64,000 bases of DNA from JALRBM01 sp964477195 (GTDB lineage Bacteria; Patescibacteriota; Saccharimonadia; Saccharimonadales; Saccharimonadaceae), in the NCBI GenBank assembly GCA_964477195.1, contig CAYZCX010000001.1, positions 58,923 through 122,922 of the forward strand, in the 5' to 3' direction. Under the pieces are notes generated by a model. It ran no database searches and was not told where the DNA came from. It was given only the letters and a program-made list of their open reading frames with translations. How positions within the stretch are numbered: the stretch's first letter is position 1; every line of letters starts with the position of its first letter. The translations under genes and the position numbers were made by a program. Below are positions 43,461-50,223 of this stretch, piece by piece.

Positions 43461-43763
43461 ATGCCCCTCGATTGTGCCGAGCACGGCGACCGCATTTTTG
43501 CAGATGAGAAGAACTTTGGCGTAGCGAACGGTGCGGCGATAGCTATTGTTTGCGAGCGTGCACTGCGTGCTATTCCTCAAGGAGAGCACTACTCAGAGAA
43601 GTTTTTAGGCGGCATCGACGTATACATGGCAGTCTTACGGTCGGATGCGGAGGGTGAGCTGCGAAGTTATAACGATTTCGAGTTTCCTCGCTACCTATTC
43701 ACGATGACACAGACCACGCTGAGGAGGTATCTCTCCGCTACGGCGGCAGAACTTCTCTCGTAA
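43461..43763 (+). CDS. Orphan protein, paralogue of the next gene
   Basis: The 100-residue protein is read from the ATG at 43461, 8 bases after an AAGGGGG site; a GTG at 43455 lies too near that site. It is similar over its length to the protein at 43789: IVCERALRAIP matches SFCQTALQAIP, and FLGGIDVYMA matches LLSGINIHAA, with a shared C-terminal LRRYL/LRTYL helix. No known family. The similarity shows an old tandem duplication. Confidence 0.65.
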   Translation: MPLDCAEHGDRIFADEKNFGVANGAAIAIVCERALRAIPQGEHYSEKFLGGIDVYMAVLRSDAEGELRSYNDFEFPRYLFTMTQTTLRRYLSATAAELLS

Positions 43764-43788
43764 CCCTGCCTGAAGTATTGGAGCATTC

Positions 43789-44097
43789 ATGACAGTAGCT
43801 TGTATGGAACATGATCATCAGATTCCGCAGAGTGAGATGGTCTACGGAATCTCGGTAGCGGACGGGGGTATGTGCACGTCGTTTTGCCAAACCGCGCTCC
43901 AAGCAATTCCGCTCGATGAGCGTTTCGCTGGAGAATTGCTCAGTGGTATCAACATCCACGCGGCCATGGCACAAGGTGACTGGAATATGGGCCCGGTCAA
44001 GGTGGATACGGTTTATATTGGAAGTCGCGTGTTCAGTATCAGCCGTAGGGCGCTTCGCACGTACCTACCCAACCTCGCTCACGTACTCCTGAAGTAA
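43789..44097 (+). CDS. Orphan protein, paralogue of the previous gene
   Basis: The 102-residue protein follows a GGAG site 26 bases after the previous stop. It has no signal peptide, one central Cys in the same place as its paralogue, and a similar C-terminal helix. The N-terminal part is His- and acid-rich (CMEHDHQIPQSE). It is the last gene of the three-gene orphan unit, which closes with a strong hairpin. Function unknown. Confidence 0.65.
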   Translation: MTVACMEHDHQIPQSEMVYGISVADGGMCTSFCQTALQAIPLDERFAGELLSGINIHAAMAQGDWNMGPVKVDTVYIGSRVFSISRRALRTYLPNLAHVLLK

Positions 44098-44106
44098 CCA
44101 ACTTTC

Positions 44107-44148
44107 CTTCTGCCTCGCTACTCTTTTCGGAGGGTGGCGAGGCAGAAG
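44107..44148 (+). terminator. Terminator of the three-gene orphan unit
   Basis: A perfect 12-bp stem (CTTCTGCCTCGC at 44107-44118 with GCGAGGCAGAAG at 44137-44148) is followed by a weak T stretch. Confidence 0.75.
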
Positions 44149-44240
44149 TTTCAAAAATTTATGAAACGATCCCTTAAAATATTTCCAACTTAGATTAAAA
44201 TTGTACAAATTTTGCAGCTTGATGTACCATCACAAGCAGC

Positions 44241-44741
44241 ATGGCAGTTACAAAAAACACACACACCAAAGTCAAAGCAAGCAAGAAGGCGGTAGTAGAC
44301 GAGAACTATGGCACCCGCAAGGGGTTCTGGCTGTACTCCGCATTGGCATTACTTGCACTCTATTCTCTCTATGCTGTGGTTATGGGAGTAGTCAGTACGG
44401 GTCACTTCTCCATACCGACGAATATATTATCTTTGATGTATGCAGGAACAAGCTCTCTGCTTATCGTCGTGTTCAGCCTACTCTACTTTTATATGATTGC
44501 ACGGAAAGTAGCTGTGTCTACCGTCGCCAAGATAGCGGCTTACATCTTGGTTATTACTGCAGCGCTTGCCCTTCTTGCTACCTTCGTTATATCCAGCCCC
44601 CACACTACGACATCCGATGACTTCTACTTCAGGTTCTCGATACTGTTCCACAATCCTTATGTAAGCGCACTCGTAAACGTCGCATCTATTGTAGGTAGTA
44701 TTGCTGCCATAGCCAAGCTCGCCCAAAGTCGGAAAGCTTAA
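44241..44741 (+). CDS. Four-helix membrane protein of unknown function
   Basis: The 166-residue protein has a basic N-terminal tail and four hydrophobic helices (about residues 30-50, 62-85, 93-115, 140-160). It starts at the ATG at 44241; a longer frame from 44201 is in another phase. TACCAT lies ten bases before the ATG. Nothing in it points to a substrate or partner. Confidence 0.6.
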   Translation: MAVTKNTHTKVKASKKAVVDENYGTRKGFWLYSALALLALYSLYAVVMGVVSTGHFSIPTNILSLMYAGTSSLLIVVFSLLYFYMIARKVAVSTVAKIAAYILVITAALALLATFVISSPHTTTSDDFYFRFSILFHNPYVSALVNVASIVGSIAAIAKLAQSRKA

Positions 44742-44767
44742 CTCTCATTATCGGACATTTTGACCAA

Positions 44768-44807
44768 CAAAAAAGACGCATTACTCCTCAAAAGAGCTAT
44801 TTGCGTC
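44768..44807 (-). terminator. Terminator of tRNA-Ile2
   Basis: On the minus strand GACGC pairs with GCGTC around a second small stem (CTCTTTTGAG), followed by six T. It ends the tRNA transcript and faces the membrane-protein gene. Confidence 0.65.
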
Positions 44808-44833
44808 ATTAGTGCATTAAATGAATTCCAATC

Positions 44834-44909
44834 TGGTGGGGGCGGTTGGAATCGAACCAACTACCAAGTGGTTATGAGCCGCCTGCTCTAACCGATGAGC
44901 TACGCCCCC
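44834..44909 (-). tRNA. tRNA with CAT anticodon, probably tRNA-Ile2
   Basis: A full 76-base cloverleaf with encoded CCA. The acceptor GGGGGCG pairs with CGCCCCC, and the loop CTCATAA gives CAT. The D arm and the stretch TTAGAGCAGGCG closely resemble bacterial tRNA-Ile2, whose C34 is changed to lysidine by TilS to read AUA. The other two CAT tRNAs here look like initiator and elongator Met. Confidence 0.85.
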
Positions 44910-44967
44910 TGGCCTCGATATTATAGCGTATTCTCATCTGTTAGGCTATAATAGTCTTGGAAAAGTA

Positions 44968-45420
44968 ATGAAAAACACAAACATTCGCAAAATTCTCTAT
45001 CATATTCGTCATCGTTATTTGACTATGAATAACGTTGTGGTGACGATTGCTCTTTTGGTTGGCGTCGGCTGGGCGTGGGCTTCGGTGGGCGCAATGCAGC
45101 GAAACTATAACCTGCAAAAAGAGGTTGATGACAAAGCACGCCAGGAGAAATTACTGGAACTCGAAGCTCAATCCCTGGCGTTTGAGCAGAAGTACTACAA
45201 ATCTACCGAATACCAAGAATTAGCCCTACGTGAGCGATTGGGGCTCGCAATGCCGGGCGAAAAGGTACTGCTCTTGCCGCCTAATACCGAGGCTGCCAAA
45301 AAAGCCGATGATGCGCTAGCAAATACACCTCAAGTCGAATCGTCATCGGATGAGCCAGCGGGCAATTACCAGCAGTGGATGAATTTCTTATTTGGCGGGA
45401 ACAGTCAGGAGATGAAGTAG
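44968..45420 (+). CDS. DivIC/FtsB-like septum formation initiator protein
   Basis: The 150-residue protein has a short cytosolic tail, one membrane helix (about residues 24-45), a coiled coil (about 48-80), and then KYYKSTEYQELALRERLGLAMPGE, the conserved stretch of DivIC/FtsB proteins (quoted in part: YQELALRERLGL). It would join FtsL and FtsQ at the division site. The C-terminal tail is disordered. TATAAT lies 16 bases before the ATG with a GGAAAAG site between. Confidence 0.85.
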   Translation: MKNTNIRKILYHIRHRYLTMNNVVVTIALLVGVGWAWASVGAMQRNYNLQKEVDDKARQEKLLELEAQSLAFEQKYYKSTEYQELALRERLGLAMPGEKVLLLPPNTEAAKKADDALANTPQVESSSDEPAGNYQQWMNFLFGGNSQEMK

Positions 45421-45434
45421 GCTACCCAGAGAAG

Positions 45435-45968
45435 CTATTTCGCTAAGCGCTCTTTGAGTCCGGCGGCAAGCCAGGATATTGTCATGCGATCGAATAGCTC
45501 CCCTACGGCGAGGGCTCCACGCCCTTTTAGTTTGAATCCTTTTGCACTAAGGCGAATGATTACTCTTGTGCCATCTTTGGCTGGCCAAAATGTCAGAACC
45601 CATGTCATCGTTATATTGCCACGGGTCGAGGTATAGCCAATTGCTTTATTCTTTTCTATATAAAAACACTCCAGATATCCGCTTTTTCCTCCGTAATCTG
45701 GGATACGCTGGCCTACCTTGAGTTTTTGCCACTTAGGCTCGATCTGTCTGATGCCACGAGCAGAAGGGATAAAGAACGGCTCGACCCGACGAGTGAAGTA
45801 CCAACCTGCTCGTTTCTTGCCAAGCTGTACGAACCAAGGGTAGACTTCTTGGGTTGTTGCAGGTAAATCGAAAGCACTTGTTATAATGGCATCGGGATTT
45901 TTTATACGATCGTCACCGACAAGTGGCAGTTTAGATTCTTTAGTCGTGGGTAAGATGGAGGCAAACAT
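45435..45968 (-). CDS. SRPBCC/polyketide-cyclase-like ligand-binding protein
   Basis: The 177-residue protein has the helix-grip pattern of the SRPBCC superfamily: an N-terminal strand with SAFDLPATTQEVYPWFVQLG, a central GGKSGYLECF, several beta strands (NITMTWVLTFWP, TRVIIRLSAKG) and a long C-terminal helix. Such proteins bind hydrophobic ligands. No partner gene hints at which one. It stands alone between two tRNA units. Confidence 0.7.
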   Translation of the reverse strand: MFASILPTTKESKLPLVGDDRIKNPDAIITSAFDLPATTQEVYPWFVQLGKKRAGWYFTRRVEPFFIPSARGIRQIEPKWQKLKVGQRIPDYGGKSGYLECFYIEKNKAIGYTSTRGNITMTWVLTFWPAKDGTRVIIRLSAKGFKLKGRGALAVGELFDRMTISWLAAGLKERLAK

Positions 45969-46079
45969 GAGTATTTACCTCAGTATATCATTCTGAAAAG
46001 TTATTAAAGATCTTATCACGAAAACTAGACAACAAAAATAGAGATTGGCGATAAGACCAATCTCTATTTAATTATTTCA

Positions 46080-46155
46080 TGGTTGCGGGGAGAGGATTTG
46101 AACCTCTGACCTCGTGGTTATGAGCCACGCGAGCTGACCACTGCTCCACCCCGCG
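46080..46155 (-). tRNA. Initiator tRNA-fMet (CAT)
   Basis: A 76-base cloverleaf with encoded CCA. It starts CGCGGGG and ends CCCCGCA plus discriminator A, so C1 faces A72 unpaired, the hallmark of bacterial initiators. The loop CTCATAA gives CAT. The anticodon stem next to the loop has G-C, G-C, then U-A, not the usual three G-C pairs. Confidence 0.93.
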
Positions 46156-46213
46156 ATACGTTCTTAATTTTAACAGATTGTCTCCTCTGTTGCAACTGTA
46201 TTCAAAAAACAAA

Positions 46214-46256
46214 ACGAGCCCAACCAAAACGGTTGGTCCCGTTTTGGTTGGGCTGG
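46214..46256 (-). terminator. Terminator of the 46263 gene
   Basis: A 15-bp stem (AGCCCAACCAAAACG with CGTTTTGGTTGGGCT) is followed on the minus strand by CGTTTTGTTTTTT. Confidence 0.85.
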
Positions 46257-46262
46257 TGCCGA

Positions 46263-46703
46263 CTACTTGCTGGACACAGCTTCGAGGAGATTCTTCGCCT
46301 CGAGAAGTCCCAGGTCGGGGCGCTTGGAGCGGAGTTCCTTGATGGCCGCGATCCTCATGTGCGGGTTGCGCTTGAGGATGAACATCGCCAGTTCCCTGAC
46401 GGTGAGCGCGTCTTCGTTGAACACGGCGATCTTGTTCAGATCGAACGCGTTGTCGAAGGCGGCGTGAACTTCGCCGTCGCTGTAGTCGGTTTCGACGTAC
46501 TTCCGGAGGAAATCCTCCAACGTGCCGTTCTCACGGATGTGCGCGAGCGCTCCGAGGAGCAGATCCGACATCGGCGGCGGCGGGGTCAGCGGAAAGATTT
46601 CGCCCTTGATCTGGAGCAGATCGAGGCATTTCCGGGCCGCGTCTTCGCTCTCGAATGGGCCAAGACGCCCACCCTCGAGGAGCACAATCACCTGTCCGGA
46701 CAT
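46263..46703 (-). CDS. Orphan protein with ribosomal L7/L12-like C-terminal segment
   Basis: The 146-residue protein has an N-terminal beta-rich part (VIVLLEGGRLGPFESEDAA), a helical middle and a C-terminus reading MRIAAIKELRSKRPDLG then LLEAKNLLEAV. This last part resembles the C-terminal domain of ribosomal protein L7/L12 (IxVIKxVRxxTGLGLKEAKxLV), the factor-binding module of the stalk. The usual Gly-Leu-Gly-Leu is only partly kept. It belongs to the GC-rich orphan set, with a TATAAT promoter about 50 bases upstream and a strong terminator. A role near the ribosome is speculative. Confidence 0.65.
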   Translation of the reverse strand: MSGQVIVLLEGGRLGPFESEDAARKCLDLLQIKGEIFPLTPPPPMSDLLLGALAHIRENGTLEDFLRKYVETDYSDGEVHAAFDNAFDLNKIAVFNEDALTVRELAMFILKRNPHMRIAAIKELRSKRPDLGLLEAKNLLEAVSSK

Positions 46704-46774
46704 GTTAATCCCTTCGTCATCTAATACGACAAGGGTATTATACCATAATTTAACAGTATTTACAATGATTCTAA

Positions 46775-48154
46775 TTAATTAGATAATTTTGCGGCAGCGA
46801 CGCGGACAGCTTCGCTCCAGCTAAGAAACGCATGAGGTGTCTCGGCAAGTTGGCGAGCGGTAAGCTGGTATTTTATGGCGAGAGCGAGCTCATGAACGGT
46901 TTCTGCGGAATGAGGTGCGACGACAGTTCCCCCCAGAAGGACGCCTTTCTTGTCGGTGATCATCTTGACGAAGCCATCGCGGAAGTCCGATGTATTGCTA
47001 CGGGCGATAATATTGAGGGGCGCCATGGCTTTATTGATAGGAAGGTCTCGCTTGAGACAATCGTCTTCGGACAGACCAACAGAGGCGATGCCTGGATATG
47101 TAAAGGTAAGACGGGGAGTGGCGGTATAGTCTGGACTTGTACGGGATTTGGGATGGAGGAGGTTATGTGCGGCAACTCTACTTTCGAGGATGGCGGTGTG
47201 CGTGTGGCTATTGTGCCCAAGGACGTCGCCGGCGGCATAGATATGACGAGCGCTCGTTTGGAGGAATTCATTTGTGTCGATTCCCTTTGGCGTGTAGGTC
47301 ACGCTGGCATTCTCGAGGCCCAGATCTACCGATGGGACTCTCCCTGTCGCGATAAGTACTTCGTCGACATGGAGTGTTTTTTCGACGCCACCTCGAGTGT
47401 AGGTGATGCGTTTTCCGACGCCATCTTTCACAATAGCGAGCGTACGAGTGTGGGTAAGTGAGGTAACACCTTTTTGCTCCCGCAGGATACGTTCCATAAG
47501 AAGGCCAACCTCTTCATCTTCTTGAGGCAAAATACGACCGGCAATTTCTGCTAAATAGACCTTTGTACCAAAAGTTGCCATAAGTTGGGCAATTTCGACA
47601 CCGATTGTCCCGGCACCAATGATATACAGGCTTTTTGGGGGTCGCATGACCTCGAGGACAGTCCGTGGAGTGAGGTAGGAAACAGTAGAGAGTCCTTGAA
47701 TGTTTGGCGCAATCCAGTGCGAACCGGTGGCAATCAGGAATTGCGCAGCTGAAATGTGTCGCCGGTTGACGCTGATTTCATTTGGAGTAAGGAAATGAGC
47801 CGAGCCGTGAAATGTATCGATGCCCTCGTTTTCGTAGTAACGACGATTACCACCGGCCCCGGTGCGTTTGACGGCGAGTTCTTTCCAGGCACGAAGCGAA
47901 GGGTAATTGTAGCCGAGTGTGTTGGAGCGGAGTCCAAAGCGAGCGCCATGGCGTGCTTCGTCGTACAAATGGGCGACATGAAGGAGTGCTTTTGTTGGGA
48001 CGTCGCTCCAGTTTGGAGAATCCCCGCCAAAGGTATCAGCCTCGATAATAGCGACACGCTTCTCTTCGCGCGCAGCGATAGTTGCAGCGGCACTTCCGCC
48101 AGCGCCGCTGCCGATAACGATAAGGTCATAATCGAAGGTTGTTTTTTTCGCCAT
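46775..48154 (-). CDS. FAD/NAD-linked disulfide-reductase-family protein lacking both redox cysteines
   Basis: The 459-residue protein has the full fold of dihydrolipoamide dehydrogenase/mercuric reductase: an FAD motif GSGAGGSAAA (about 15-24), the NAD motif IGAGTIGVEIAQL, ATGRVPSVD, YAAGDV and a dimerisation domain. The redox motif, normally GGTCLNVGCIPSK, reads GGDSPNWSDVPTK (43-55): Cys is replaced by Ser46 and by Asp51. The C-terminal His-Glu dyad is also broken (FLSWSE where HPTLSE is usual). It cannot do disulfide chemistry and may be an NADH:quinone or other flavin-only oxidoreductase. Third gene of an operon with an ATP-cone protein and a membrane protein. Confidence 0.87.
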   Translation of the reverse strand: MAKKTTFDYDLIVIGSGAGGSAAATIAAREEKRVAIIEADTFGGDSPNWSDVPTKALLHVAHLYDEARHGARFGLRSNTLGYNYPSLRAWKELAVKRTGAGGNRRYYENEGIDTFHGSAHFLTPNEISVNRRHISAAQFLIATGSHWIAPNIQGLSTVSYLTPRTVLEVMRPPKSLYIIGAGTIGVEIAQLMATFGTKVYLAEIAGRILPQEDEEVGLLMERILREQKGVTSLTHTRTLAIVKDGVGKRITYTRGGVEKTLHVDEVLIATGRVPSVDLGLENASVTYTPKGIDTNEFLQTSARHIYAAGDVLGHNSHTHTAILESRVAAHNLLHPKSRTSPDYTATPRLTFTYPGIASVGLSEDDCLKRDLPINKAMAPLNIIARSNTSDFRDGFVKMITDKKGVLLGGTVVAPHSAETVHELALAIKYQLTARQLAETPHAFLSWSEAVRVAAAKLSN

Positions 48155-48165
48155 TATTCTTCTCC

Positions 48166-48441
48166 TTAGAGTACTAGTTGGTGGTGTTTGTATTGGTAGG
48201 CTGCTTCAGGGTGAAGGACGGCGAGTGCTTCACTGGCTTTGCGACGGACATCTTCACTGGTGACTTCGGGTTTTTGTTCCAGCCACTCAATAACTTGTCG
48301 GCACACTGCATAGGCAATGGTTTCGGCTTCACCTTCGGGGCTGCGAACACTGAGACATGCCGCGACGATACTAGCATGGAGTTTGTTTCGCTGGAATTCC
48401 TCACTTTTGCGCTTGCCGGATCTTTTTATGAGCTCGGCCAT
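48166..48441 (-). CDS. Stand-alone ATP-cone domain protein
   Basis: The 91-residue protein is almost entirely an ATP-cone: IKRSGKRKSEEFQRNKL, an AVCRQVIEWLE helix and ALAVLHPEAAYQY. ATP-cones sense ATP/dATP in ribonucleotide reductase and NrdR. Here the domain is alone, with no zinc ribbon and no reductase. The start at 48441 is chosen because it follows the upstream stop by one base; the frame is open a little further. It sits between a membrane protein and the cysteine-less flavoprotein, so it may tune their activity to nucleotide level. Confidence 0.8.
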   Translation of the reverse strand: MAELIKRSGKRKSEEFQRNKLHASIVAACLSVRSPEGEAETIAYAVCRQVIEWLEQKPEVTSEDVRRKASEALAVLHPEAAYQYKHHQLVL

Positions 48442-48442
48442 G

Positions 48443-49159
48443 TTAGAAGCCCCCCTGTGCGAGGACGCTTGTCCCGAGTACTTGGTCCACGTAAATGTAG
48501 AATCCAAGGATAAGGAGTCCTCCTCCGGCGGTGAACTGAAGGAATCGTTTGTTGTTTTCTCGCCATTTTTGGATGCGGCTTAGCTTGTGGCCGCTGCCAA
48601 CCAGCATATAGACGACCAGTAGGGAGATAAGCGAGATAACAGTGTAGAGTCCGACGCCTACTAATTGCCATAGTGGGTCGAGTCGGATAAGCGCCAGGCT
48701 GGCAACGATGACTGGGGCGATGATAAAGAGAAGCTCGCCAGTGACGCTGCTGAGACCAAGGCTGAAGGCTTCTGTACTATGATGTGTGCCCTTCGCGCGG
48801 TCGGTGAGATGACGGGCAATTTCCCTGGGAATCCAGAGACTTGTTCCCTTTCCCTTTCGATAATAAAAGGTCCATACTGCGACCCCAAGCCCAAGCAATA
48901 GGCCACAACATGCCGCCCAGACGACTTGTGGTGTTGTTGTCGCAAAGAAGCTCTGCAGTGTAAACGAGGTAAAGGAGATGAGCAGCATTGTCATGACGAG
49001 CGCACCAAATAAAAACCCGGTCGTGAGTCGCAAGACTTTTGACTGAGCAGTTTTGGCACCGATTGCATGCCCGCTAAAGAGCGTAAATACACTCACGCTT
49101 AGTTGAAAACTAGCGTGGATAAGAGCTGCAAAGGCAATTATGGCAAGGGAGCTAATCAT
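48443..49159 (-). CDS. Six-helix membrane protein (GAP/LysE-like), first gene of the ATP-cone operon
   Basis: The 238-residue protein has six hydrophobic helices with a cytosolic loop between helices 3 and 4 containing FYYRKGKGTSLWIPREIA and HHSTEAFSLGL. The pattern is like LysE/GAP-type exporters or DsbD-like transmembrane redox proteins, but no Cys pair is conserved for the latter. The next two genes follow with 1- and 11-base gaps, so the three proteins are probably one functional unit. Function unknown. Confidence 0.7.
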   Translation of the reverse strand: MISSLAIIAFAALIHASFQLSVSVFTLFSGHAIGAKTAQSKVLRLTTGFLFGALVMTMLLISFTSFTLQSFFATTTPQVVWAACCGLLLGLGVAVWTFYYRKGKGTSLWIPREIARHLTDRAKGTHHSTEAFSLGLSSVTGELLFIIAPVIVASLALIRLDPLWQLVGVGLYTVISLISLLVVYMLVGSGHKLSRIQKWRENNKRFLQFTAGGGLLILGFYIYVDQVLGTSVLAQGGF

Positions 49160-49311
49160 GTTTATTTTTTGGCCTACCTCTTATCCAACTATACCATAAG
49201 CGCTTCTCTTTGGTCAAAGCTTCTCCTGCCAGAGCTGTCCTTGCTTTTATAAACGAGATACTATAATCTTAACGATGGCAATACACACCCTAGATGTATA
49301 TGGAGATCAAG

Positions 49312-49701
49312 ATGAGAAGTCACTCCGATGTTCCTGAGCCGGAGATTGAAAATCGGCAGATGCGCGCGATAATGCGCAGGGCCGCCAAGGGGAGCATCGA
49401 TGCGCTCGCTGCTCTTCAGGAGTTGGTCACGCTACGTGAGGCAAAGGACCGGTCGACCGAGCAGGCTCAGGCGGCGCTCGACTATGCCAGAAAGGTGGTG
49501 GTCGACAATATCGGAAGCATGAAGATCGATGACGGTCGTATCCGCGATTTGGCGGATCGAGCCTTGCGGCACGACCTGGATGCTATGTACACACTGAAGG
49601 TCGCTGCTGCCGATGAAGCTTTTGCTGCGCGAGCGGAGGCAACGGAGGTGTTGTGGCTTGTGGAGGCGAAGTGGGACGCCAACGAGTGGCCCACAAGCTG
49701 A
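49312..49701 (+). CDS. Orphan GC-rich helical protein
   Basis: The 129-residue protein is nearly all alpha-helical and rich in Ala, Arg and Glu (DALAALQELVTLREAKD, AQAALDYARKVV). The start at 49312 lies 7 bases after a GGAG site; an earlier ATG at 49294 lacks one. It has its own promoter (TATAAT near 49261) and a strong terminator. Two similar helical segments (MRRAAKGSIDALAAL and ADRALRHDLDAMYTL) suggest an internal repeat. Function unknown. Confidence 0.65.
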   Translation: MRSHSDVPEPEIENRQMRAIMRRAAKGSIDALAALQELVTLREAKDRSTEQAQAALDYARKVVVDNIGSMKIDDGRIRDLADRALRHDLDAMYTLKVAAADEAFAARAEATEVLWLVEAKWDANEWPTS

Positions 49702-49715
49702 AGAGGGTTTTGCCG

Positions 49716-49757
49716 TAGGGTAAGCGCCTGTTTTTCCGGCGCTTACCCTATTTTTCT
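49716..49757 (+). terminator. Terminator of the 49312 gene
   Basis: A perfect 13-bp stem (TAGGGTAAGCGCC with GGCGCTTACCCTA) is followed by TTTTT. Confidence 0.9.
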
Positions 49758-49845
49758 ATAATACACTTGCTTTTTTATAAAGTTTATGCTTAAATAAATA
49801 TATAAGGTAATACAAAACAAAAAAGCAAAAAGGAACCGTGTAACT

Positions 49846-49992
49846 ATGGGTACAACAGCTGTCGATCCAAACGCAGAAACATTTAGCGATACCGCGGAAA
49901 TGTCATGGAATAGAGAACGAACTGGAGAAGAACTCAGATTTTTTATCGAGCGTCATCATGCGGCGTTGCCAATGGACATTAGTGTCGAGTAA
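49846..49992 (+). CDS. Short acidic protein (48 residues)
   Basis: The frame starts with ATG after an AAAAAGGAACCG site and ends in front of a bidirectional terminator. The product is acidic, begins MGTTAVDPNAETF and has one probable helix (RERTGEELRFFIERHH). Its 5' leader is strikingly like that of the AbrB-like gene at 24407: both read AAGGAA-CG-TAACTATGGG. No function known, but the well-formed unit makes it a likely gene. Confidence 0.5.
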   Translation: MGTTAVDPNAETFSDTAEMSWNRERTGEELRFFIERHHAALPMDISVE

Positions 49993-50011
49993 TATGTAAT
50001 GTCCCAGCGGC

Positions 50012-50058
50012 AAAACAAAAAAGAAACGTTAGGATGCCTGACGTTTCTTTTTTGTTTT
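50012..50058. terminator. Bidirectional terminator
   Basis: An 18-bp stem (AAAACAAAAAAGAAACGT at 50012-50029 and its complement at 50041-50058) around an 11-base loop, with long A and T runs. It closes the 49846 gene (plus) and the signalling operon (minus), whose last stop codon lies inside it. Confidence 0.85.
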
Positions 50059-50223
50059 CTCTGCACGACGTTGTACGCGATTTACCTGCGACTCAAGCTT
50101 TTTATCACTTTTCTCTTCAGCTTCAACGAGCTCTTTGGATGTAATACCCTGTTTCTTCATAATCGCGTCGAGCTTAATGTACGTTGGATGACGATAACTT
50201 TTTATAAGTAGCCGAGAAGTCAT
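50029..50223 (-). CDS. Small basic helical protein, last gene of the signalling operon
   Basis: The 64-residue frame begins inside the end of the isoprenoid-synthase-like gene (50-base overlap) and ends in the terminator. The likely product from MKKQGITSKELVEAEEK on is a charged helix with a Lys/Arg-rich tail; translation may start at 50223 or at that inner ATG (50163). It has no signal peptide. Its role in the operon is unknown, and it could be a by-product of the neighbouring frame. Confidence 0.45.
   Translation of the reverse strand: MTSRLLIKSYRHPTYIKLDAIMKKQGITSKELVEAEEKSDKKLESQVNRVQRRAEKTKKKRQAS

Noticed and set aside
46832..47461. 209-codon frame opposite the flavoprotein
   Set aside because: Antisense to a well-conserved gene and without any motif or start signal.
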